DNA from: Sphaerochaetaceae bacterium
GTDB lineage: Bacteria > Spirochaetota > Spirochaetia > Sphaerochaetales > Sphaerochaetaceae
Reading direction: 5' to 3'
Assembly: GCA_024684115.1 (NCBI GenBank)
Contig: JAIKXP010000036.1
Location: 1-38,572, forward strand
Length of the DNA: 38,572 nucleotides
The position numbers and the translations under genes were made by a program. Positions 24,487 through 33,069 of this stretch are shown here, one piece after another (the stretch's first letter is position 1; every line of letters starts with the position of its first letter). Under the pieces are notes generated by a model. That model did no database searches. It was not told the origin of the DNA and was given only the letters and a program-made list of their open reading frames with translations.

Positions 24487-26196
24487 ATGAAGAACAGAAT
24501 TTACTTACTTACAGGAGCTGCAGGATTTCTTGGCAGCAATATATGCTCACAGCTTATTGAAAGAGGTGATAAAGTCAGAGCTTTTGTCTTAAGCGGAGAC
24601 CCGGCAGTTAAATATATTCCTAAGGGAGTTGAAATCTGCGAAGGTAACCTTTGCAGCGAAGAAGACTGTGACAGATTCTTCACAGTTCCAGAAAATACCG
24701 AAACAATCTGTATTCACTGTGCAAGCATGGTGACCGTCAACCCTGATTACAGTGAGAAACTCATGGCTGTAAACGTTGGCGGAACAGAAAATATAATAAA
24801 GGCAGCAGAAAACCATCCGGAGTGTTACAAACTTGTATATGTCTCCAGTACCGGAGCCATACCTGAGCTTCCGAAGGGACAGGTTATTAAAGAAGTAACA
24901 AGATTTGATCCTTACGACGAGAAGAAGGTTGTAGGCTGGTACAGCAGAAGCAAGGCAATTGCAACTCAGAAGGTACTTGATGCAGCTGCCAGAGGACTTA
25001 ATGCCTGCGTTGTACACCCAAGTGGAATTCTTGGTCCGAACGACCATGCAATCAGCGAGACAACAGGAACAATCATCAAGATCATGAACGGCGAAATGCC
25101 TGTCGGAATGGGTGGAAGCTTCAACCTCTGTGATGTAAGAGACCTGGCATACGGAACAATCGCAGCCTGTGACAAGGGACGCAAGGGTGAGTGCTATATT
25201 CTCGGAAACAAGGAAGTAACGCTTAAGGAAGTTGCAAAGATGCTTCATGATGCATGCGGATGTAAACAGCCCATGTTCTACGTGCCTATTGCCCTTGCAT
25301 ACAAGCTTGCAGCTCAGATGGAAAAGAAGGCTGAGAAGACAGGCGAGAAACCGCTTATGACAAACTTTGCGGTATATAACCTGGACAGAAACAACTGTTT
25401 TGATTATTCAAAGGCTGAAAGGGAGCTCGGTTACCACACTCGTCCATATGCAGAGACCCTCAGAGATGAGGCAAGATGGCTCGTAGCAGAGGGAAAGATT
25501 AAAGGTAACGTAAAGGTACTTGATGAACCTGTCACAGAGAAGGCAGAGCCGGCTGTAAACGTAGCAACACAGGTACGTACAACCATGGAAGACAGAGACT
25601 TCATCATAAAAGTCGCTGCAGCTGAAAATGAAGACCAGCTCAGAGCTCTTCTTGACAGGGCTGGAATTACAGGTTATGACGATGACAGTCTCAGGATGGC
25701 TCTTCGCAGTCTTACTGTAAGCAGAAATGCATCAGAGCTTACAAAGCTTTTCAAAGAAAAGAATTACTACAGATGCTCCAATGAACTTTCAAAGCTTGAT
25801 GTAGAAACAACTCCTGCAGAGTTTGACCTTATCAATGACATTTTTTCATGTGCCGGAGATGCTTCCATGGCCAGAGATATGGCAGGTGTAAATGACCATA
25901 AAAAAGCAGCCGTGATTCTGAAGAAGTATGGCTACTACCATATTACAGAAGATGTACTTTCAGTTATCCTCCAGTATGCCAGCATGCTTGATCAGCAGAA
26001 CGTCTTCACCGAATCAGACTACAGCAGCATGGAAAAACAGGACTTCAATACAAGGTGTATGAAGAACCTCAGCACAATCTGCGCAATTGGAGTTATAACT
26101 GCATTGAAGTATGGAGTTCACAACAGCTATGAAATTCCTTACATGATTGCCATTGCGGGTGGCGTAACTCTTATAAAAAAGAGATTCGTTGCCTGA
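24487..26196 (+). CDS. NAD-dependent epimerase/dehydratase (extended SDR) fused to an unknown C-terminal domain
   Basis: 569 aa. Residues 1-345 are an extended SDR: the cofactor motif TGAAGFLG (9-16), a catalytic Ser in YVSSTGA, and Tyr152/Lys156 in WYSRSKAI. Ordinary family members stop near residue 330-350. Here about 220 more residues follow that are not recognised: a charged helical region, then a C-terminal hydrophobic pair (around 525-565: CAIGVITALKYG, MIAIAGGVTLI) suggesting membrane association. The start has AAGGA about 9 nt upstream; an earlier in-frame start would lie in the repeat array. Probably under control of the upstream two-component system. Substrate (sugar nucleotide, steroid-like or flavonoid-like) is unknown. 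Confidence 0.85.
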   Translation: MKNRIYLLTGAAGFLGSNICSQLIERGDKVRAFVLSGDPAVKYIPKGVEICEGNLCSEEDCDRFFTVPENTETICIHCASMVTVNPDYSEKLMAVNVGGTENIIKAAENHPECYKLVYVSSTGAIPELPKGQVIKEVTRFDPYDEKKVVGWYSRSKAIATQKVLDAAARGLNACVVHPSGILGPNDHAISETTGTIIKIMNGEMPVGMGGSFNLCDVRDLAYGTIAACDKGRKGECYILGNKEVTLKEVAKMLHDACGCKQPMFYVPIALAYKLAAQMEKKAEKTGEKPLMTNFAVYNLDRNNCFDYSKAERELGYHTRPYAETLRDEARWLVAEGKIKGNVKVLDEPVTEKAEPAVNVATQVRTTMEDRDFIIKVAAAENEDQLRALLDRAGITGYDDDSLRMALRSLTVSRNASELTKLFKEKNYYRCSNELSKLDVETTPAEFDLINDIFSCAGDASMARDMAGVNDHKKAAVILKKYGYYHITEDVLSVILQYASMLDQQNVFTESDYSSMEKQDFNTRCMKNLSTICAIGVITALKYGVHNSYEIPYMIAIAGGVTLIKKRFVA

Positions 26197-26220
26197 TTCA
26201 TACAAAAACTTCTCCTTTCA

Positions 26221-26246
26221 CCACCTCGAAAGAGGTGGTTTTTTTT
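26221..26246 (+). terminator. Strong intrinsic terminator
   Basis: CCACCTC (26221-26227), GAAA tetraloop, GAGGTGG (26232-26238), then eight T (26239-26246). A perfect 7-bp stem with a GNRA loop. It ends the transcript of the SDR fusion gene. Confidence 0.93.
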
Positions 26247-26525
26247 GACTAAACTGCACCTCAAAATAACGCATGCACAGTCTTTTTCTGAGAAATTTAT
26301 CATTTGTAAATGTTTAAAGAATTGTCTTTCATGTGAAAATTCAGAATCAATAATAAAAAACGGTTGTAAAAGGCAGGAAGACATTTCAGAAACAGCGGGT
26401 TTTTTTAAATCCTTAAGGAAGTAAAGAGTCGAAAATCTTTGCTCTATAATGAATAAAGAATTCTTACCTTTACTAATGCTATGTTATACTGTCAACTATG
26501 AAAAAAACCCTGAAAGGAGCGTTAT
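26247..26525 (+). promoter_or_regulatory. Gene-free AT-rich leader with candidate promoters
   Basis: This 279-bp stretch after the terminator has no credible gene. It holds two candidate -10 boxes for the amidohydrolase operon: TATAAT at 26445-26450 and TATACT at 26485-26490. The second lies 36 bp before the start codon. Neither has a convincing -35. AAAGGAG 6 nt before 26526 is a strong ribosome site. Confidence 0.4.
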
Positions 26526-28163
26526 ATGAACACCGGAAAAAAGGCAGACCTTATTGTACTCGGAAATGTTATTACAATGGATGATCGAAAGCCCTATGCA
26601 AGAGCTGTTGCAATAAAGGGAGACAGAATCATATATGTAGGTTCTGAAGATGTTGCCAGACAGCTGGGAGATGAGAAAACAAAGATTCTTGATTATGGAA
26701 AGAATTCTGTTTATCCGGGATTCCTCGAGGCTCACTGTCATCCGGGTGGAGCAGGACGACAGGCCATAGGCGAGATTTTACTGAAACGTGATTCATCTGC
26801 AGAGGACTGTGTACAGGTTTTAAAAAATTATATTAAAAAAAATCCCGGTAAAAAAATGTACTCCGGTGCAGGATTTAACTTTCCTGAAAAACTCCCTGAT
26901 GCCAGAATGCTGGATGAAGTATGTCCTGATATACCTGTTTTCTTTACCAGTGTAGACGGTCACTCAATGTGGCTTAATACAAAAGCAATGGAAATTATGG
27001 ACATAAATGAAGAAGCCGTAAAAAAATGGGGTACATCTTGTGTACATGTTTACGATAATGGCAAACCAAACGGGTACATCTCTGAAAATCCTGTTTTTTA
27101 TGTACGTTCACGTGTGAAAATGTCTGTTCAGGAAATGAAGGATTATCTGTTGTGGTGGCAGAATTATTCCTTCTCCATGGGCTATACCGGTATTTATGAT
27201 GCCGGTGTTGAATTGGTTTCAAAAAATGAGCATGTGGCCCTTTATGAAATGGATAGAGAAGGAACGCTTAAGCAGTATGTTTTTTCAGGAAGTTGTGTAC
27301 ATGATAACACAGACACTCCTGAAGAAGATATGGACCGCATTGCAGAGGAAGCCGGGAAGCACAATGGAAAGCATTATAACGTTATAGGTGCAAAGGTATT
27401 CTGTGACGGTGTTGTTGAGGCTCATACCGCATGGATGCTTGATGATTACTGTGATCAGCCGGGCTATAAAGGAGTTTCAAGATTTGATGATCATGACAAG
27501 ATGGTGAGACTCCTTAAAGCTGCAAGCAAACACGGAATGAATGTCCATGTTCATTCTATTGGAGATGCCTCCACAAAAGCCTGGGTAGATGCAATTGCTG
27601 AAGCTGAAACAGCTACAGGAAACATGGATATGCGCAATGCTCTGGCACATCTTCATATGGTCAGACAGGAAGATGTAGGGAGATTTGCTGACTATAATAT
27701 AGTTGCTGTTGCAGGAATAATGTGGGCAGAGAAGGAACCTGGTTATTTTAAGCAGGAAGTTGAATATGTCGGAGAAAAGAAAGCATCTGACGGTTACAGA
27801 ATGAGAGAGTTTGTTGACGCCGGAGCCGTAATTGTTTCTCACTCTGATTTTCCTGTATCTCCTGCAATAAGTGTTCCTCTTGCTGTATGTATTGGTAGCC
27901 AGGGATACATTCCTTCTCATGGAATAGAACGCAGACGTAGTGATCACCAGTTCATTGGCAGGAAGGAAACACTGAAGGCTTTAACTGTTAATGTTGCATA
28001 TTCATGGCATGCAGAAGACATCATGGGTTCACTTGAAATTGGAAAACTTGCAAATATGACAGTTTTTGATAAGGACTTTATGAGAGACGATTTCTCTGAA
28101 ATTGAAAAGGCAAGATGTCTGGCTACAATAGTAGATGGAGAGCTTGTATACGGGACGGAATGA
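26526..28163 (+). CDS. Metal-dependent amidohydrolase (YtcJ-like)
   Basis: A member of the amidohydrolase_3 group of the amidohydrolase superfamily. 545 aa. The N-terminal beta-sandwich strand (ADLIVLGNVITMD) precedes the metal motif HxH in YPGFLEAHCHPGG (about residues 65-70). Further candidate metal or base residues are in VHVHSIGD, in ALAHLHMV and in SHSDFPVSP near the C-terminus, matching the family pattern. The end returns to the sandwich (LEIGKLANMTVFDKDF). It probably hydrolyses an amide or ring C-N bond; the substrate is unknown. It starts a four-gene operon with a 3-bp gap to the esterase-like gene. No signal peptide, so cytoplasmic. Confidence 0.92.
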   Translation: MNTGKKADLIVLGNVITMDDRKPYARAVAIKGDRIIYVGSEDVARQLGDEKTKILDYGKNSVYPGFLEAHCHPGGAGRQAIGEILLKRDSSAEDCVQVLKNYIKKNPGKKMYSGAGFNFPEKLPDARMLDEVCPDIPVFFTSVDGHSMWLNTKAMEIMDINEEAVKKWGTSCVHVYDNGKPNGYISENPVFYVRSRVKMSVQEMKDYLLWWQNYSFSMGYTGIYDAGVELVSKNEHVALYEMDREGTLKQYVFSGSCVHDNTDTPEEDMDRIAEEAGKHNGKHYNVIGAKVFCDGVVEAHTAWMLDDYCDQPGYKGVSRFDDHDKMVRLLKAASKHGMNVHVHSIGDASTKAWVDAIAEAETATGNMDMRNALAHLHMVRQEDVGRFADYNIVAVAGIMWAEKEPGYFKQEVEYVGEKKASDGYRMREFVDAGAVIVSHSDFPVSPAISVPLAVCIGSQGYIPSHGIERRRSDHQFIGRKETLKALTVNVAYSWHAEDIMGSLEIGKLANMTVFDKDFMRDDFSEIEKARCLATIVDGELVYGTE

Positions 28164-28166
28164 TAT

Positions 28167-30194
28167 ATGAAGCTGGTTATCAGAATCGAAGATGTTCTTG
28201 TTTCTCTTGTTGCTGCCCTGGGATACGGACTGGGTTATGGAATTGCACAATCCTATGGCTGTTCAATTATTCTGTGTCTGGTTGCATGTATTATCGGTGG
28301 AACTATTTTCAGACTGATTGCAAATGCCTTGATAAAGACAAAATGGGCTGAGAAGAGCAAAAGATCAAAGGCTACCATAATACTGGTTATTGTTTTTATA
28401 TTTGGAGCCATATCAATCATAATCTGGAAGTTCCTGCATCATTCTATTTTCGGAGACCTTGGTTCTGAACTGATTCTGGGGACTGTAGGATTGACGGTAG
28501 TCAGTTTTGTTATTTCCTTGATAAGAAACGGAATCAAAGAGCGCAACATGAAAGCCAGGTTCAATGACGGAAGTGAAGGTCACACCATGACCGACAAAGA
28601 ACGTGATTACATGGAAAGCATGAAGGGGAAAAACAGGGAGATAAAGGGCCGTTACGATGAAAATCTTGCTGTAAAGACTGAAAACGGAGTATTTGTGGGA
28701 ACTAAGTCCTGGGGTGTTCAGCAGTTTCTTGGAATCCCGTATGCAAAGCCTCCTGTCCGAGACCTTCGGTGGAAGCTTCCTCAGAAGCCGGAACCATCTG
28801 ATAAAGTATGGGAAGCCTATTATTTCGGGCCTTCAGCCGTTCAGATAGATGATCAGACAATATCTTTAAGTGCCTTTACCCAGAGTGAAGACTGCCTGAC
28901 GCTTAACATCTGGAGGTCAAACAAGAAGAGCAGTGATGATGAGCTGAAACCGGTTCTTATGTATATTCACGGCGGAAATCTTGCTTTTGGAGGCAGTGCC
29001 GAACCGCTTTATAACGGCTATAACTTTGTAAAGACTTACCCGCATGTTATTGTAGTGAGCATAAACTACAGAATCGGACTGTTTGGCTTTATCAGTAACT
29101 TTGATACTGATGTACCTGAAGAGTTTAAAGACTCAAACAATCTGGGCATTCACGATCAGATAATGGCTCTGCAGTGGGTCCATGACAATATCCGCGCTTT
29201 TGGAGGAGATCCTGATAATATCATGCTTGCCGGAGATACAATGGCAGCCTCCTGCATAAAGATTATAAGCACACTTGAGCAGGCAAAAGGGTTGTTCAGA
29301 CGGGCTCTTCTGCTGTCAAGTATTACTTCTGCCATTGACAGTAGTTCTCAGATACCGAGAGTCGGTTTCAAGGACCTGATGGAAAAATTCGGAGTCTCAA
29401 GCGTAGAAGAACTTTTGAAGATTCCCACATCTAAACTTAAACTGTTCCAGAACGAAAAGATCAATGACGTATGGTACTTGCCTTATCGGGATGGAAGACT
29501 CATTAAAAAAAATATAAACCAGGCCATTCTGGACGGAGATACAGGAGACATTGAGTTCCTGTTCTGTGTTCCTGCAAATGAAATGAGTTCGTGGATTACT
29601 GTCGGAAGTGAGAAGAACATGCTGATTTGGGCTAAAGCCACTATTGATGATATTAAGGCCAGCATTAAGGGCAAGGTTGAAGAAGACAGGTTCAATGATG
29701 TCCTGGAGTACTACCTGAAAACAGAGAAGAAAGAAGATGATGCCTATAGAAATACTCTTGAATTCTGGCTTTACAGGTATGATACACTGGTAAACTCTCT
29801 TGATCTTGCGGCTCAGGGAAAACCCGTCAAACTGTTTTTCTGGGATATTGATTCACCTATAGTAAAACTCGGAGGCAACTCCATGTCTGCAACAGGAGCT
29901 CTTCTCGGAAACAACCTTCTCCTGGAGGATCTTGGTCACCTTGTCAGTTCCCTGATCAAAAACGTGTTCCAGGGCCTGATTTACAATATTATTGCAAACA
30001 ACAAGGCAGAGCTGGCTTATGATGAGGTTAAAGGCGTTAATAAGCTTGTGTGGAAGGATTTCACCGGGGAAAAACCATATGTGCTCTATATTGGAAACGA
30101 TAAAATTGAGGTAGACAGAAGGGTCCTTAAAAAGGATTTTCAAATACTGAAAAAATGGTATAGTATTGAAGAGGAAATAGAGGGAGAGAGTTAA
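28167..30194 (+). CDS. Membrane-anchored carboxylesterase-fold protein lacking catalytic Ser and His
   Basis: 675 aa. Four hydrophobic helices (about residues 8-30, 33-54, 66-88, 98-118) are followed by a type B carboxylesterase domain (about 165-650). Family landmarks are clear: FLGIPYAKPPV, SEDCLTLNIW, oxyanion-hole MYIHGGNLAFGG, SINYRIGLFGF and LGIHDQIMALQWVHDNIRAFGGDPDNI. At the nucleophile elbow, where active enzymes read GESAG, this protein reads GDTMA, with Thr358 in place of Ser. At the usual catalytic His (GACHAAEL in active enzymes) it reads GNSMSAT, with Met573. Glu472 (ANEMSS) may be the retained acid. It is therefore probably a pseudoenzyme used for binding, like neuroligin. It follows the amidohydrolase by 3 bp. 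Confidence 0.88.
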   Translation: MKLVIRIEDVLVSLVAALGYGLGYGIAQSYGCSIILCLVACIIGGTIFRLIANALIKTKWAEKSKRSKATIILVIVFIFGAISIIIWKFLHHSIFGDLGSELILGTVGLTVVSFVISLIRNGIKERNMKARFNDGSEGHTMTDKERDYMESMKGKNREIKGRYDENLAVKTENGVFVGTKSWGVQQFLGIPYAKPPVRDLRWKLPQKPEPSDKVWEAYYFGPSAVQIDDQTISLSAFTQSEDCLTLNIWRSNKKSSDDELKPVLMYIHGGNLAFGGSAEPLYNGYNFVKTYPHVIVVSINYRIGLFGFISNFDTDVPEEFKDSNNLGIHDQIMALQWVHDNIRAFGGDPDNIMLAGDTMAASCIKIISTLEQAKGLFRRALLLSSITSAIDSSSQIPRVGFKDLMEKFGVSSVEELLKIPTSKLKLFQNEKINDVWYLPYRDGRLIKKNINQAILDGDTGDIEFLFCVPANEMSSWITVGSEKNMLIWAKATIDDIKASIKGKVEEDRFNDVLEYYLKTEKKEDDAYRNTLEFWLYRYDTLVNSLDLAAQGKPVKLFFWDIDSPIVKLGGNSMSATGALLGNNLLLEDLGHLVSSLIKNVFQGLIYNIIANNKAELAYDEVKGVNKLVWKDFTGEKPYVLYIGNDKIEVDRRVLKKDFQILKKWYSIEEEIEGES

Positions 30195-30779
30195 ATGGGT
30201 TTCTTTTTCGATGAAAATGAAAAAGATTTCTATTACAAGAAATCCTATCTGAAGAAAAGGCTTCAGAAAGATGTTCTGGAAAACGGGATTGCCTATATTC
30301 CGGTTAAGGTTACAGGAATTGAAGACATAATAAGCAGGTTCAGCATAAAGGGCTGTGAATCTCTTGATGATGAATTTGCGAATTTTGTGATTGACTATAC
30401 TGAATTTGTTCCCAGTGAGAATCCTATAGTTCTTGAAATTCACGGACCTGAGTTTACAGAAGAAGAAAAGGCCCTGATTATAGAGACTGTAACTGCTGAC
30501 ATGGATTATTCTCTTGGAAGAACAGAAAAAGAGATACGCAGAAAGAGGAAAATTTTCCACTGGATGACTGCCGGGACAGTTGTTTCAGGCATCTTACTGG
30601 CTGTTATAAGACAATTTCTTGTATCTGTTCCTCTTGAGTTCTTCTACGTTATTTTCTGGCTCTTTGCCGATTCGTTTGTACGGTACCTTTTCATAGAAAA
30701 CTTTGATTATAAAAAACAGAAAGTGATTGCGGGCAGACTTGCCAGTATGAAGGTTGAATTTATAGTTTCTGAAGAATAG
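30195..30779 (+). CDS. Unknown two-helix membrane protein
   Basis: Not recognised. 194 aa: a soluble N-terminal part (1-118) with alternating acidic and basic stretches and the phrase EIHGPEFTEEEKALIIETV, then a basic patch (KEIRRKRK). Two hydrophobic helices follow (about 124-142 and 146-168) and a short C-terminal strand region. The start codon directly follows the stop of the esterase-like gene, and the HAD lipoprotein gene begins 10 bp downstream, so all are one operon. Tight spacing with a membrane-anchored pseudoesterase suggests the two may work together; that is inference. Confidence 0.75.
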   Translation: MGFFFDENEKDFYYKKSYLKKRLQKDVLENGIAYIPVKVTGIEDIISRFSIKGCESLDDEFANFVIDYTEFVPSENPIVLEIHGPEFTEEEKALIIETVTADMDYSLGRTEKEIRRKRKIFHWMTAGTVVSGILLAVIRQFLVSVPLEFFYVIFWLFADSFVRYLFIENFDYKKQKVIAGRLASMKVEFIVSEE

Positions 30780-30789
30780 TGAGTAAAAA

Positions 30790-31851
30790 ATGAAGAAGTA
30801 TTTTTCTGTGTTACTGACAGCGTGTATGATTTTTGTTCTGGTTTCCTGTGCTTCCGTAAAAGGAAACTCAGGAGAAGCTCTTAACCTCTGGACTAATGAA
30901 GCTCCTGCTAAAAATGCCCTTGTGAGCTTTGTTGAAGCTGCCACCGATAAGAATAATCCGGGCTATATTCCGGTTGAAAGAAGAATAGCAGTTTTTGATA
31001 TGGACGGGACTCTTCTCTGTGAGACTGATATGGACTACTTTGACCATCTGCTGCTCGAATACCGTGTTCTTGAAGATGAGAACTACAGCGGGAAGGCAAG
31101 TGAATTTGAGCTCTCTGTAGTAGAGAAGATGCTTGAGATAAATGAGACATCGTCTCCGGTAGGAGGCATGGATGTAGAGCACGGTATTGGTGTAGCTACT
31201 GCGTTTAAAGGCATGACTCCTGACGAGTTCATTTCCTACATTCAGGATTTCAAGAATATGCCTATGCCGGGTTATGAGGGGATGAAGAGGGGAGAGTGTT
31301 TCTACGATCCTATGGTTCAGGTTGTTGAGTACCTGCAGAAAAACGGCTTCACTGTTTATATTGTCAGCGGTACGGACCGTTTCATAATTCGCGGTATTTT
31401 CTACAACAATACTGTGGATATTCCTTTCTCCCGGATAATCGGTTCAGATGTGTCTCTTGTTGCAACAGGACAGGGAGATGAAGACGGAAGAACCTATACG
31501 TTTACAGCTGATGATCAGGTTCTTCTGGGTGGAGAATTCCTTATCAAGAATCTTAAGATGAATAAGGTTTCTGCAATTGTGCGCGAGATCGGTGTTCAGC
31601 CTGTTCTTTCATTCGGTAATTCAACAGGTGATGCTGCCATGGCTAATTATGTCATAACAGACAACCCGTACCCGAGTCTTGCCTTCATGCTTTGCTGTGA
31701 TGATCTTGTCAGGGAGAACGGTAACGAGGCTAAGGCAGATAAAATGTATTCTCTGTGTGAACAGTACGGCTGGATTCCTGTTTCAATGAAGAATGACTGG
31801 ACTACCATTTATGGTGAGGGCGTTACGAGGATAATGCCTCAGGATAACTGA
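30790..31851 (+). CDS. HAD-superfamily phosphatase lipoprotein
   Basis: A probable phosphatase of the haloacid dehalogenase superfamily, exported and lipid-anchored. 353 aa. A lipoprotein signal peptide ends LVSC, with Cys20 as the acylated residue. Motif I is VFDMDGTLL with nucleophile Asp70 and acid Asp72. Motif II is VYIVSGTDR, and the C-terminal GNSTGDAAMA holds the metal-binding Asp of motif IV. All catalytic residues look present. Phosphoserine-phosphatase-like cores are the nearest match by eye; substrate unknown. Last gene of the amidohydrolase operon. Confidence 0.9.
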   Translation: MKKYFSVLLTACMIFVLVSCASVKGNSGEALNLWTNEAPAKNALVSFVEAATDKNNPGYIPVERRIAVFDMDGTLLCETDMDYFDHLLLEYRVLEDENYSGKASEFELSVVEKMLEINETSSPVGGMDVEHGIGVATAFKGMTPDEFISYIQDFKNMPMPGYEGMKRGECFYDPMVQVVEYLQKNGFTVYIVSGTDRFIIRGIFYNNTVDIPFSRIIGSDVSLVATGQGDEDGRTYTFTADDQVLLGGEFLIKNLKMNKVSAIVREIGVQPVLSFGNSTGDAAMANYVITDNPYPSLAFMLCCDDLVRENGNEAKADKMYSLCEQYGWIPVSMKNDWTTIYGEGVTRIMPQDN

Positions 31852-31886
31852 TTTTCCTTGTTTTAATTGAAATATATAAGAAATAA

Positions 31887-31916
31887 TTCTCAAAGAAACG
31901 TCATTTTTGCTATACT
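31887..31916 (+). promoter_or_regulatory. Candidate promoter of guaA
   Basis: TTCTCA (31887-31892), an 18-bp spacer and TATACT (31911-31916) lie 30 bp before the GMP synthase start, in the short gap after the HAD gene. Confidence 0.5.
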
Positions 31917-31945
31917 CCAACCATCTTAAAATCAGGTGGCAAAAC

Positions 31946-32926
31946 ATGATGTCAAACGTCAGACCAGAAGACATGGTCCGCATTACAACAGTCGATCTTG
32001 CAAATGCATTTATCGAAGAACAGGTTAAGGAGCTCAGGGCACAGATTGGAGATAAGAAGGTTCTTCTTGCTCTTTCAGGTGGAGTAGACTCCTCAGTCGT
32101 AGCTGCACTTCTCATTAAGGCAGTCGGAAAGCAGCTTACATGTGTACATGTTAACCATGGCCTTCTCAGAAAGGGAGAACCGGAGCAGGTTGTAGAAGTT
32201 TTCCGCAATCAGATGAAGGCAAATCTTGTCTACGTTGATGCAGTTGACCGCTTCCTGGATAAGCTTGCAGGAGTAACTGATCCTGAGGCCAAGAGAAAGA
32301 TAATAGGCGCTGAATTCATTAGGGTCTTTGAAGAAGAAGCAAGAAAGCTTGACGGAATTAAGTTTCTTGCTCAGGGTACAATCTATCCGGATATTCTTGA
32401 AAGTGACGGAGTTAAGGCTCACCATAACGTTGGCGGCCTTCCTGAAGATCTTCAGTTTGAACTGGTTGAGCCGGTTAAGCTTCTGTTCAAGGATGAGGTA
32501 AGGGTAGTCGGTAAGGCTCTCGGTCTTCCTGACAACATGGTTTTCCGCCAGCCGTTCCCGGGTCCGGGTCTTGGTGTAAGATGCACTGGTGCAATCACAA
32601 GAGACCGTCTTGAAGCTGTCCGTGAATCAGATGCCATTCTCAGGGAAGAGTTTGCTAAGAACGGTCTTGCAGGTAAGGTCTGGCAGTACTTCACTGTTGT
32701 TCCTGACTACAGGTCTACAGGCATAAGAGACGGAAAGAGGTGCTGGGACTGGCCTGTTGTTATCCGTGCCGTCAACACCACAGATGCCATGACAGCTACA
32801 GTTGAAGATATTCCTTTCTCCCTCATGCAGCATATTACCGACCGCATTCTCAAAGAGGTTAAGGGTGTTAACCGTGTTCTCTATGACATGACACCGAAAC
32901 CGGTTGGAACAATTGAGTGGGAATGA
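31946..32926 (+). CDS. guaA: GMP synthase, ATP-pyrophosphatase subunit only
   Basis: Converts XMP to GMP with ATP; the amine must come from ammonia or a separate glutaminase. 326 aa. The PP-loop SGGVDSS is at residues 44-50, with HVNHGLLRKGE, the AQGTIYPDILES signature, and the C-terminal dimerisation domain (RQPFPGPGLGVRC, ending PKPVGTIEWE). The usual ~190-residue class I glutamine amidotransferase domain with its Cys-His-Glu triad is wholly absent. The start at 31946 has AGGTGG 6 nt upstream. The layout is like the archaeal two-subunit enzyme, so a GuaAa-like partner may be encoded elsewhere. The gene ends at a known type of island insertion site. Confidence 0.94.
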   Translation: MMSNVRPEDMVRITTVDLANAFIEEQVKELRAQIGDKKVLLALSGGVDSSVVAALLIKAVGKQLTCVHVNHGLLRKGEPEQVVEVFRNQMKANLVYVDAVDRFLDKLAGVTDPEAKRKIIGAEFIRVFEEEARKLDGIKFLAQGTIYPDILESDGVKAHHNVGGLPEDLQFELVEPVKLLFKDEVRVVGKALGLPDNMVFRQPFPGPGLGVRCTGAITRDRLEAVRESDAILREEFAKNGLAGKVWQYFTVVPDYRSTGIRDGKRCWDWPVVIRAVNTTDAMTATVEDIPFSLMQHITDRILKEVKGVNRVLYDMTPKPVGTIEWE

Positions 32927-32950
32927 TTGCATAATTTTGTATTTTCTTAT

Positions 32951-32982
32951 AAGGCTAGGAATTACTCCCTGGCCTTTTCTTT
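32951..32982 (+). terminator. Intrinsic terminator of guaA
   Basis: AAGGCTAGG (32951-32959) pairs with CCTGGCCTT (32968-32976), a 9-bp stem with one G-T pair and an 8-nt loop, followed by a T-rich stretch (TTCTTT). Confidence 0.75.
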
Positions 32983-32984
32983 GT

Positions 32985-33004
32985 TGGTACAAAAATGGTA
33001 CAAA
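32985..33004 (+). repeat. Tandem TGGTACAAA direct repeats, possible attachment-site core
   Basis: TGGTACAAA occurs at 32985-32993 and 32996-33004, an 11-bp period, just past the guaA terminator where base composition turns AT-rich. Direct repeats at the 3' end of guaA are where integrating elements commonly recombine. No integrase gene and no distal copy is seen in the window. Confidence 0.35.
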
Positions 33005-33069
33005 TTTTCATTTTTTCTATTATTTGTACTATCATGCTTATTTGTTTTTTTCTTCTTTTAAATATCGTT

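Noticed and set aside
24589-25248. A 219-aa Cys-rich minus-strand reading frame
   Set aside because: It is antisense to the well-supported epimerase domain and has no motif or ribosome site.
29853-30560. A 235-aa minus-strand hydrophobic reading frame
   Set aside because: Antisense to two tightly spaced genes of the amidohydrolase operon; Phe/Ile-rich composition is typical of the shadow of acidic, Lys-rich coding sequence.
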